A DNA stretch of 18,298 bases from Promethearchaeota archaeon. Its GTDB lineage: Archaea; Asgardarchaeota; Lokiarchaeia; Sigyniarchaeales; SOKP01. This document shows, piece after piece, positions 1-8,000 of this stretch. The position numbers and the translations under genes are program-made. Position 1 is the stretch's first letter; the number at the start of each line of letters is the position of its first letter. The notes under the pieces were generated by a model. That model saw only the letters and a list, made by a program, of their open reading frames with translations, was not told the DNA's origin and did not search any database. The stretch is from the NCBI GenBank assembly GCA_019058135.1, contig JAHLWE010000522.1:1-18298 (forward strand), given 5' to 3'.

Positions 1-833
1 CCATTAAAAATTAATTTTTCAAATGGGATATTAAATTTTTCAGAATATTCTTTAACAAATTTTTCTGTTGGAACATCATTGAGGTTAATTTCAAAACCAA
101 GATTATTATTTACTTTAGTAAGTTCTTTTAGAGATTTTGCTAATCCATCAGAAGAGTCAATACTTGACGTTGCTAATTTGTTTTCTGCCAGAATTTTACC
201 TTCTATTTTGCTAACTGAAGGATTAATAACAGAATCGATTGCTTTTTTATACTTTAGATTAGAAAAATCTCCAAATTTATTTAAAATAATATTAAAACCA
301 ACTCCAGTAAGACCAAAACACCCATTTATGCATAAAAAATCCTCCGATTTCATTCCTTTTCTGTAGATTATTTTGTTTTTTTGTCCGAATCCAAATACAG
401 TCGGGTTTATAATTATCTCCTCTTTAGTTTCATTAAGATCTCCTCCTAGATACTTCAAATTAAATTTTTTACAAGTCTCAATTATTCCCTTCATAAGTTC
501 TTTGAAATCGGTTAGTAGCATATCATTTGGAAGTCCTAAAGAGATAATTACTGCCACCGGTGTGATTCCCTTTACTAGTAGATCACTAATATTCATAATA
601 ATTGATTTTTGTCCGATATGAAAGGGGGTCATTTGTTGGGGAACATCTGAAGTAGAAACGAGCATATCGGTATTTATAACAACATAATTTTGATTTAGAT
701 TACCTTTAATTTTCAAATTCATAAAAAAAGCATCATCATTTTGTATTTTTTCACCGGTCTTTTCAAAAATTAATTGTTCGATAATCTCAATGATTTTTGA
801 TTCCCCAAGTTCTTTGAGAGTTAATCTTTTCAT
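1..833 (-). CDS. thiL: Thiamine-monophosphate kinase (ThiL), C-terminus cut by window edge
   Basis: ThiL phosphorylates thiamine monophosphate to the cofactor thiamine diphosphate, using ATP, in the cytoplasm. The reading frame starts at ATG 833 and runs off the window after 277 codons; the family is usually about 300-340 residues, so only the tail is missing. The AIR-synthase-like fold is recognisable in order: an acidic metal/ATP motif NDDAFF (residues 32-37, where the family usually has GDDAA), TDMLVSTSDVP (55-65), NISDLLVKG (81-89), SLGLP (98-102) and SIDSSDGLAKSL (224-235). The ISDL and SDGL motifs are hallmarks of ThiL. The Gly-to-Asn change before the paired Asp is slightly unusual. 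No clear Shine-Dalgarno sequence precedes the start. It is separated from the GTPase by the oppositely oriented tRNA-Thr. Other AIRS-family enzymes such as PurM or HypE fit the motif set less well. Confidence 0.85.
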   Translation of the reverse strand, partial: MKRLTLKELGESKIIEIIEQLIFEKTGEKIQNDDAFFMNLKIKGNLNQNYVVINTDMLVSTSDVPQQMTPFHIGQKSIIMNISDLLVKGITPVAVIISLGLPNDMLLTDFKELMKGIIETCKKFNLKYLGGDLNETKEEIIINPTVFGFGQKNKIIYRKGMKSEDFLCINGCFGLTGVGFNIILNKFGDFSNLKYKKAIDSVINPSVSKIEGKILAENKLATSSIDSSDGLAKSLKELTKVNNNLGFEINLNDVPTEKFVKEYSEKFNIPFEKLIFN

Positions 834-921
834 TGCTTTTCTTGAGTATGCTTTTCTGAAAAAAAATTTATAACTACTTTAAAATTATTATTATTTAATT
901 TTTAAAGGTATTTATAAAAAT

Positions 922-1018
922 GCCTCTGTAGCCTAGTGGTATAGCGTCTGATATGTATATGTATTAAAGCACAGAAGTCGTAATCAGAAGGTCGAGGGTT
1001 CAATTCCCTCCAGAGGCT
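922..1018 (+). tRNA. tRNA-Thr(CGU) with a 25-nt intron
   Basis: The 7-bp acceptor stem is perfect (GCCTCTG 922-928 with CAGAGGC 1011-1017) and the discriminator is T1018; CCA is not encoded. The T arm is perfect (GAGGG 994-998, loop TTCAATT, CCCTC 1006-1010). The anticodon stem is TCTGA 947-951 with TCAGA 984-988. The D arm is short and partly mismatched. The anticodon region holds 32 nt instead of 7. Removing 953-977 leaves the loop TTCGTAA, with U33 and anticodon CGU at 979-981, which reads threonine ACG. The gene lies on the plus strand between two minus-strand genes. Confidence 0.9.
953..977 (+). other. BHB intron in tRNA-Thr, between positions 32 and 33
   Basis: The precursor folds as a strict bulge-helix-bulge. 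The central 4-bp helix is TCTG 947-950 with CAGA 972-975; the bulges are ATA 951-953 and AGT 976-978. A short outer helix pairs 944-946 with 979-981, and an inner helix pairs 954-956 with 969-971. Cutting after the second base of each bulge removes 25 nt and joins T952 to T978. The usual archaeal tRNA intron site is 37/38, so this is non-canonical. The boundaries are inferred from structure. Confidence 0.8.
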
Positions 1019-1024
1019 TTATTG

Positions 1025-1600
1025 TTATATTTCTTTAACGGTAAGAAATTTATCAATCATTTGGAATGCAAGCATTTCAAATGCATCATTTACTCCTGTT
1101 CCATCTTTCGCAGAAATTTCAAAATATGAGAGACCTAATTCTTTTGCTAGTGCTTTTGCTTCTTCTTTTGTCACATCTCTCTGGTCTATTAAATCAATTT
1201 TATTCCCCACTAAAATTAATGATGTTTTCTTCGAATCTTTTAATATTTCTTCATGCCATTTCTTTATTTTATCAAAAGTATCTCTTCTCGTTATATCAAA
1301 TACTAGTAATCCTGCTTCAGAATTTCGTAGATAAGTTTGGCGAACTCGAGCGAATTGAGCTTGTCCTGCAAGATCCCATATGACGAAACGAACTTTTGTA
1401 TTCAAATCTTTAAATTCACATTCTTTTTTCATAATGTTTGTGCCTATTGTTGCTTTATAACTTTCTTGGAAATTATCATGAACAAATCTCATTACCATAG
1501 ATGTCTTACCAACACCACCTTCTCCGCCAAGAATTAATTTGTAAGCATACTCTTCCGATTTTACGCCAATCTGTTGAAGTTTTCCTTCTTTTTTTGTAAT
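1025..1600 (-). CDS. Rab/Ras-like small GTPase (Asgard type); no canonical start codon
   Basis: All G motifs are present: P-loop GGEGGVGKTS (encoded at 1499-1528), switch I Thr in YKATIGTN, G3 WDLAGQ, G4 NKID and G5 SAK. With the unconventional start used here it is about 191 residues, normal for a Rab/Arf-like GTPase. There is no C-terminal cysteine for prenylation. The first in-frame ATG (1498) falls just after the P-loop, so a protein starting there would lack the nucleotide-binding site. The frame stays open upstream to 1657 but contains no ATG, GTG or TTG there. I place the start at ATT 1600-1598, which overlaps the TAA stop of the Roadblock gene; ATA at 1603-1601 is an alternative, as is a frameshift fusion to that gene. 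The Roadblock neighbour suggests an MglA/MglB-like or Rag/Ragulator-like pair in signalling or membrane processes. Function is certain at family level; the start is not. Confidence 0.85.
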   Translation of the reverse strand: MTKKEGKLQQIGVKSEEYAYKLILGGEGGVGKTSMVMRFVHDNFQESYKATIGTNIMKKECEFKDLNTKVRFVIWDLAGQAQFARVRQTYLRNSEAGLLVFDITRRDTFDKIKKWHEEILKDSKKTSLILVGNKIDLIDQRDVTKEEAKALAKELGLSYFEISAKDGTGVNDAFEMLAFQMIDKFLTVKEI

Positions 1601-2031
1601 TATTTCTGACCCAACCTTTTTATAAAGATTTGGTATAACGGACTTACCTCTCGGCCATCAAATATTCTTGCAATTTTTTCTGCAGCTAAATAAGCATAGG
1701 GAAAAATGGGATCAATCATTGCAATACCATCCAAGATTGAGATAAAAACAGCATCCTCTCCGGCTTCGCAAAAAATTAGCCTATATTCCTCAGTATCAAA
1801 TGTTCCTGTCCCAAAATTCCCTGAACTAAATTCTTGTGTAATCCTTTTCAATACAGGCTCGATTAGTGAAGATAAACCACCAATTATTTCCTCATCAATT
1901 TTATCTTCTCGAGATTGTGAGGCTAGGACCAATCCTTCTCTATCTACAATTATTGCAGCTAAAAGATCTTCTCCAACAGTATTAAAATACCATCTTAATA
2001 AAGCTTCTAATTTTTTTCTATCTATTGACAT
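1600..2031 (-). CDS. Roadblock/LC7 domain protein (MglB-like GTPase partner)
   Basis: This 143-residue protein has the Roadblock/LC7 layout: an N-terminal helix, the strand LAAIIVDREGLVLASQS (about 24-40), a central helix (IIGGLSSLIEPVLKRI), two strands including YRLIFCEAGEDAVFISIL, and a C-terminal helix (AYLAAEKIARIF). Roadblock proteins dimerise and bind small GTPases, acting as activators (MglB on MglA) or scaffolds (Ragulator), and are abundant in Asgard genomes. Here the gene abuts, and probably overlaps, the downstream Rab-like GTPase gene on the same strand, so the two are probably co-translated partners. The start is ATG 2031. A TATA-like TTATAA near 2055-2060, read on the minus strand, would put transcription initiation very close to the start codon. 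The specific GTPase pairing is inferred from adjacency. Confidence 0.85.
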   Translation of the reverse strand: MSIDRKKLEALLRWYFNTVGEDLLAAIIVDREGLVLASQSREDKIDEEIIGGLSSLIEPVLKRITQEFSSGNFGTGTFDTEEYRLIFCEAGEDAVFISILDGIAMIDPIFPYAYLAAEKIARIFDGREVSPLYQIFIKRLGQK

Positions 2032-2215
2032 GACATGGAATTAATATAATTAAAGTTATAATTGTAAATAATATAAAAATTAAGTAAAATATAAAAGACT
2101 TTAATAAAAATTTTTTAGATAAAATTAATAACTGATTCGGATGATAATCTAAATATTTGTTTTTCTAATTAAATTGGAAAAATTTTTAATTTTTTATTAA
2201 AATAATTAATTGAAA

Positions 2216-2223
2216 TTTATATC
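2216..2223 (+). promoter_or_regulatory. TATA-like box of the tRNA-Leu gene
   Basis: The sequence TTTATATC is centred about 25 nt before the first tRNA base at 2244, the usual archaeal spacing from TATA box to transcription start. The surroundings are very AT-rich, so a chance match is possible. Confidence 0.3.
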
Positions 2224-2243
2224 TTTAAAAAATTCTAAATAAA

Positions 2244-2356
2244 GAAGGAGTCGCCAAGCATGGTCAAATCTTGATTTAGGTCAAGAAATTAGAGGTGATG
2301 GACCGAGGCTCCATTGGCGTAGGCCTTCGGGGGTTCAAATCCCCCCTCCTTCACCA
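2244..2356 (+). tRNA. Class II tRNA, probably Leu(GAG), with about 25 extra nt in the D-loop
   Basis: The acceptor stem is GAAGGAG 2244-2250 with CTCCTTC 2346-2352, followed by discriminator A2353 and an encoded CCA 2354-2356. The T arm is GGGGG 2329-2333, loop TTCAAAT, CCCCC 2341-2345. A long variable arm (TGGCGTAGGCCTTC, 2315-2328) makes it class II, and discriminator A favours Leu over Ser. The best anticodon stem is ATGGA 2298-2302 with TCCAT 2310-2314, loop CCGAGGC, anticodon GAG at 2305-2307. Position 33 is then C rather than the near-universal U. The D stem is GCC 2253-2255 with GGT 2294-2296. The D-loop GGTCAAA is followed by an extra segment at about 2269-2293 that forms a hairpin (TCTTGA with TCAAGA). 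I could not fit a clean BHB to it. Isotype and splicing are therefore less certain than for the tRNA-Thr. Confidence 0.75.
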
Positions 2357-2384
2357 ATTAAACTTTTCAATTTTAGATAAAAAT

Positions 2385-2417
2385 AATTAAGAAACAAAAT
2401 TTCGTGTTTTCTTAATT
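2385..2417. repeat. 10-bp inverted repeat between tRNA-Leu and the glycyl radical enzyme gene
   Basis: AATTAAGAAA (2385-2394) and its perfect reverse complement (2408-2417) flank a 13-nt loop. It lies 10 nt past the stop codon of the minus-strand enzyme gene and about 30 nt past the tRNA, a place where a bidirectional 3'-end hairpin would make sense. The pairing is AT-rich and could be chance. Confidence 0.3.
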
Positions 2418-2426
2418 TAAGTTTGA

Positions 2427-4826
2427 TTAAAAAATGTTTTCTAACCTGTTAATTATGTCATTTTGAATTGGTGTTCCAAGATCAATAAATGTTGCATTAT
2501 ATCCACCTACTTTTACAATTAAATCAATGTATTTTTCAGGATGTTTCTGAGCATCTTTAAGAGTTTTTGTTGAAACTACATTTGGTTGAATTTGCATACC
2601 CCCTGAATCAAAGTAGGATTTTAATAAAAAATAAAATTTGTCTACGTTTTCCTCCTTTTCAAGATTTTGCGGATGAATTCTAATGTTAACTGCAACTCCA
2701 TTTGTAGCGTAATCATAATTTAATTTGGCTACAGAATTTAAAATTGCTGTAATTCCATTTTTTTCAACTTTATTTACGGGAGATAAACTATTTGATATCG
2801 GTTCCATTGCTTTTCTTCCATCAGCAGTGGGTCTGGTAAAAAAACCTTCCATAACATGTATACCCATTGAATATGCTCCCGCATTATATCTACCTCCTCT
2901 GAGTGGTACATGTTTAGCAACTTCAGAACTATATAAATCCCATAACTCTATTGCAAGAGAATCAATACTTTTTTTATCATTTCCCCATTTATCATAGTTG
3001 TTAATCAATTTTTGTCGAAATAATTCTTTATCTTTAAAATTAGAATTCATAATTTGAATGAATTTAGGAAGCGAAATTAGGTTTTCTTCATATACTACTT
3101 TTTTAATGTTATGTAATGAATCAACTAATGTTGCAAAACCATACCCGGTTATGGAAGAAAAGTTATATTTTGCACCTCCACAAACATAATCCTTCCCACT
3201 CTCCATACATCCTTTTAATGTAGCTGAAATGAATGGATCTTGAAAGTATTTCATTACTTCAATATCACCCACTTCTACTATTTTTACTGACTTATTTATA
3301 TTAAATCTTAATTGATGAATAAAGGCTTCTAAAAGATCTTCAAAAGTTTTAAAGATTGTTGGATCTCCAGTCTGTAATCCATCAACAATTTTTGACATAT
3401 TACTATACCCATTATTCAAAGTTAATTCTAAAACACCAGGCAAATTCAGAAACATTCGAGCAGTTGCTTCAAAACTGTTACCTTGCCCAGTAGGTTCAAC
3501 GCATCCAATTAAAACATAATCTCGAGCATCTTCTAAAGAATATCCTGCTTTAATCAATGATGGGATTATTATATCATCATTATAAAATGCTATTCCTGAG
3601 GTGTATTTGAAAACTTTTATTGTTTCTTTAAAAAATTCTTTTGGTGTATTTTTGTGTATTCTTACCGATAAGTCCGTAGTAAAAATCTTTAGATTTCTAT
3701 AAGCTTCAAGAAAGAGATAAGAAAGATCATTTGTGGCATCAACTCCATTTTTATCCATCCCAGAAATAGTTATTGTTTGAGTGTTTTGACCTAGTGCATT
3801 GGCAACCATTGTATAATCTGTTGGTAATATTGTAACATTCCAAGTTAATTTTAAATTTAATTCTTCTATTAATTCTAAAGCAAATTCGTGAGTAATCTTA
3901 TTTTGTTTTAAATCTTTTTGATAATAGGGCCATAAAATTTGATCTAATCTTCCTAAAGCGACAACACTTCTATTATAAATGATATTTATTATATTTTGAG
4001 TAAACCATATATACTGAATTGCTTCATAGAAGGAATCAGGAGGCCTTTGACCAAATTTTTTCATCATTTCTGCAATGGTTTCGAGTTCATTTTTTCGCTG
4101 GTCATTTTTTTCATTATATGCTTTTACATAAGCAAGATCTGAATAACGCAATGAAAAATCAATGGCTGCTTTATAAAATATCTTTACAGCTTCATAAAAA
4201 TCGTTTTTTTCCTGATATTTATGATCATTCTTATCTAGTAGTTTTTGATATGATTCAGCTTCTTTAATTATTCCAGCATAACCTAGTTTTAGTAATTTTT
4301 CATAACCAGCAGATAAATGACCTTCAGAAGTTCCTATTTGGATAGCGATATTAGGAGCAACAGCAGCTAACTTTCTAGTACTACTGATAAGCTTTTCATC
4401 AACCAATCGTTGATATATAATATCACTATATAAAGCTTTTCCCTTCCAAAATGGAACAAGCTCTAATAAATCATCAATTTCATGATCTTCAATTTGGAAA
4501 GGTTGAAGTTTTCTTTTTCCGAATTTTAAAATACTACTACGTTTACTAAAATTATCATCATAGGAAAGTAAATCAAAATTGATTTTCTCACCTAAATTTT
4601 TACTCGTTTCATTTCCGACAAGCAATTCATCATTTCTAATAAAAATAGTCATGTTCTTTAAAGTGTGTGCAAGTGCCCTAGCTCTTTTCAAAATTTCAGG
4701 GTCTTCTTTGTTTTCTTTATATATTTCGGTAAAGAATTTAATACGTTCTATGCATAAATCATAATTACTTGAAAGAAGATCCATTTTTAACTTGATGGTT
4801 CTTTGCAGTGGGTTTTCAGTGCTCAA
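2427..4826 (-). CDS. Glycyl radical enzyme, dehydratase/lyase-like (PFL superfamily)
   Basis: The 799-residue protein spans the pyruvate-formate-lyase-like domain. The thiyl-radical cysteine lies in GCVEP (Cys442, with Glu444 two residues on). That C-x-E arrangement is typical of B12-independent glycerol/diol dehydratases, choline TMA-lyase and 4-hydroxyphenylacetate decarboxylase, rather than PFL proper. The C-terminal glycyl radical motif is VKVGGYNATF (771-780, radical Gly775), with Lys where Arg is common. A conserved GGAKYN segment is at 550-555. The enzyme acts anaerobically and needs a radical-SAM activase, which is not in this window. Substrate cannot be read from sequence. The start is TTG 4826, because the N-terminal helix expected in the family begins before the first ATG (Met15, 4784); AAGGT lies about 15 nt upstream. 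It is flanked by a tRNA and polD genes, so there is no metabolic operon context. Confidence 0.88.
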   Translation of the reverse strand: MSTENPLQRTIKLKMDLLSSNYDLCIERIKFFTEIYKENKEDPEILKRARALAHTLKNMTIFIRNDELLVGNETSKNLGEKINFDLLSYDDNFSKRSSILKFGKRKLQPFQIEDHEIDDLLELVPFWKGKALYSDIIYQRLVDEKLISSTRKLAAVAPNIAIQIGTSEGHLSAGYEKLLKLGYAGIIKEAESYQKLLDKNDHKYQEKNDFYEAVKIFYKAAIDFSLRYSDLAYVKAYNEKNDQRKNELETIAEMMKKFGQRPPDSFYEAIQYIWFTQNIINIIYNRSVVALGRLDQILWPYYQKDLKQNKITHEFALELIEELNLKLTWNVTILPTDYTMVANALGQNTQTITISGMDKNGVDATNDLSYLFLEAYRNLKIFTTDLSVRIHKNTPKEFFKETIKVFKYTSGIAFYNDDIIIPSLIKAGYSLEDARDYVLIGCVEPTGQGNSFEATARMFLNLPGVLELTLNNGYSNMSKIVDGLQTGDPTIFKTFEDLLEAFIHQLRFNINKSVKIVEVGDIEVMKYFQDPFISATLKGCMESGKDYVCGGAKYNFSSITGYGFATLVDSLHNIKKVVYEENLISLPKFIQIMNSNFKDKELFRQKLINNYDKWGNDKKSIDSLAIELWDLYSSEVAKHVPLRGGRYNAGAYSMGIHVMEGFFTRPTADGRKAMEPISNSLSPVNKVEKNGITAILNSVAKLNYDYATNGVAVNIRIHPQNLEKEENVDKFYFLLKSYFDSGGMQIQPNVVSTKTLKDAQKHPEKYIDLIVKVGGYNATFIDLGTPIQNDIINRLENIF

Positions 4827-5017
4827 TCTAAAACCAATACCTTTCTTTAAACACTATTTTTTTGGAAGGATTCTTAAGTAAAATATTAATTACATTTACT
4901 GTTTCTTATAATTTTAACATAATTTTGCTTATTTAAAAAATCAATTGTAATATTAATTTAGATTTTTTATAATCGCGTTTTAATAGAAGTGAGTAAAAAA
5001 TTTGATTTAGGATAGGA

Positions 5018-8000
5018 TTAGAAAAAGTCTGATAAATGATGTTGCCTTATTTTTGGATTGTTAGCTACGGATTTTACGTATGACTCAATTAATTCCATTC
5101 TTTGTTTAGTATAATTATCTAAATCAAATTTTTTTATTATTTTTAATGAGCGGGAAATATATTTTTCGATCCCACCACGATTCACTGTTAAGATGATTTT
5201 ACCACCACACTTACATACACCTCCTGTGTATAAAGGTGGGGTTCTATATTTTTCATTACATTTAACACATCTAAAGTTTTGATTGGTGAATGAACGCAGG
5301 TTTCCAAGAATGTCAGGAGTAAAATGAGTTTTTAAAATTCTTCTGGCAACATCTTGGACATTTACAGACTTTATGATTTTTGCCAAATATAATTGAGCAT
5401 GTATTTTTTCATCTATTGTTTCATATAATTTATAAGCCGTAGTAAGAGGGCCAGCATTAATTGATTCAGTGGGATGAGTGAATCCAAGTTGTTCAAATTG
5501 GAGTTCAGATCCGAGACGTGTGCTTTCCAATTCCATTTTATCTATTATTTCAATAGGATCCAAATATTTCTCTGTACTTTCATAAAATTCTAAGGGATAT
5601 TGATAAAGAGTATCAATGTTATGGGCCTCTGAATCAATTTCATTTGGGTCAAGCCTTACTGATATAACAAGTGGTTCATCCATTTTTCCTCCAATTTTAC
5701 TTGGAAGATAATGCAGTGAAAAATTAAGTAAACAATCCATTAATAGCATCAATCCATCTTCATCCCCATCACAATTTCGACGTTTCGCAGCATGCCAGAA
5801 AGGGTGTGCGTAAATAGCCCTAGCTGATGAAAAGCCAATAGCTCTCCCAATTATTCCTGCGGAAGTATGGGGTGCTAAACCTATAAAGATTTGGCCTATT
5901 AAATCAGATGTATTCTTAATATTATAAAATGGATTTATATTATAGAAAGTTTTCAATTCGTCATCAAGAAAATTGGCAACTTTTACAAAATATTTTGCAC
6001 TATGTTCGGATAAAAGAATATCTTGTACTTTTAATTCAAGAATTTGTTCATCGTTTTCAAGAGGTTTCCCATAAATGTCATATAAATAACCAAATTCAAT
6101 TAGTTTCTTTATAGAAGTACCAATTTCATTTGGTTTGAAGTGTGTCAATGGGAGATCAGTTGCATCATAACGAATTGTGCCATCTTTATATACAAAAACT
6201 CCGTGTAATGCTCTCAAGATTCCTTTTTGGAGTGGTTCTGCAACTTTCATTAAATTTGTAAGCCCATATACACCCTTGACATTGGGAAGAGAATGATTTA
6301 TCTCTTTCATAATTGAATTAATATATTTTTTAAAATTGAATAATGCTGGAGTCGAGTTTTTCAGCATTCCGTTACAATATGGACAAGATACATTTTTTGC
6401 ATCAACGAATTTCTTGCAATTAGGGCAAAATTTTTGGAATTTTGTGTGAGTTCCACATGTGTTGCATTTATTAAAAATAGTAATCGTATTACAATTAGGG
6501 CATTTTTTTCTGCAAATATCAATTTTGATCTTACCCAATTCAATTGCTTTTTTAATAGTACGAGAGCTGCCTACTTTTTTACTTAAGGGAAATAATACAT
6601 GAATTGGAGGTTTCATTTTTTTTTCTTCAGATTTTTCTGGTCGCCCCATCCGGGATCCTATATAATGGTAACACATATTTTTGATTTTCATGGCAGATAA
6701 TGAATTGAATAAGTCAAAGATATTTGATATTTTAGAGAGATCAATATCTTTTTTAGATTTTAAACCGAAAATTTCCTCATAGATTTTATTTTTTGCCTTG
6801 CTAAATACGATTTTATTGTCAATAATTCTATGCGGGATAAAAGCTTTCTCTAGGATAGATTTAATTTCTGGAATTATATCCAAAGTTAAAATCCCATTTT
6901 TATAATTATCTATAAAGAACTTTCTTAATGAGATGATTTCTTTTAATGTTAAGTTATTCCAAAAATCAGTATATACCGGATGAAGTGGAATATTTAGAAT
7001 TTTACTAATAGCAATTGCTTCTTCCGAAGAGGGTATCTTTTTAAAGAAGTCTGTATGATAAGATTTTAATCTATCTTCCTCAATGGGAAATTTTTTAATT
7101 TTTTCTTTATTCTTTTCCAATGAATTCTTTAAATCTAGAGCCCACCATTCTTCACAATATCCAGATGGGAGTAAAATATGATTATTTTCAACGAATTCTC
7201 CAAAACTAATAAGAATATCTCCTAAAAAGAGAATTTTTTCAATATCTTTGTATAATTCATTAGCCATAGATTTGGTTTTTATCTTTACTACGTTTCCATT
7301 TTTTAACAGAACAATTGGTGTTTCAATACTAGAAACTGGGACAATAGAGGCACTTTTTCCAGGTCTTTCTATTTTAACTTGAGTGCCAATGGCTACAAAA
7401 TTATCTAAAAGAGTCATTGTTACTGGATGCATCCCGCATGCAGCCAATCCACTATTGCGTGATCTCCCGTAACGAATTCGATGACCTCCAATTTCTGAAG
7501 GATAGCTAAAGACTGGCCTTCCAGCGATAATATCAGTAATAAATTTTTCATTTTTTGCGATTTTTTGATGTTTAGATATTTTAATTTCTTTTTCTAATTT
7601 CAATTCACTAGATTTAGATATTTTTATTAATTCATCTAGCCATTCCCATCCATTTAATTTCATTTTATTTGTAATTTTTTGAAGCTTACTCTTTTTTAGA
7701 AGGATTCCGTCATTTAAAACTAAACATGCACCACCCCTAATTCTATTAGTATCTATTCGAGGGAGATCCCGAAAAGCTGATACCTCTTCTTTTTCTGTTG
7801 GGTCTCCATTAATTTCTACAGGTAAATTTTTAACTGCAAATCTAATTTCCTCATTAGATGCAGGATATTGCAAATTTAAAATGCGATTATAAAGTTTTAT
7901 TTCTTCCACCATTCGCCCAATTTCTCCCTCAGTAGCCTTATATTTAGATAAATTTATCTTTTTTCTTACCATATCAGCAAGTAGTACGCATAATGCAGTT

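Noticed and set aside
79..621. Two plus-strand open frames of 95 and 82 codons
   Set aside because: They are antisense shadows of thiL, whose motifs are clear on the minus strand.
1603..1610. Programmed -1 frameshift at the Roadblock stop to fuse it to the GTPase
   Set aside because: CAGAAATAA is not a good slippery heptamer and no downstream pseudoknot is evident. It is kept only as an alternative to non-canonical initiation.
2270..2285. Hairpin with loop TTTAGG read as a Leu(UAG) anticodon arm
   Set aside because: The loop would have six bases and the D stem would lose its 3' strand. The ATGGA/TCCAT stem with GCC/GGT gives a complete tRNA instead.
2725..4764. Plus-strand open frames across the glycyl radical enzyme gene
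   Set aside because: They are antisense to an intact 799-residue gene with both radical motifs and show no family features.
6361..6543. 60-codon minus-strand frame within DP2
   Set aside because: It is an alternative frame of the DP2 zinc-finger region; the Cys codons belong to the DP2 frame.
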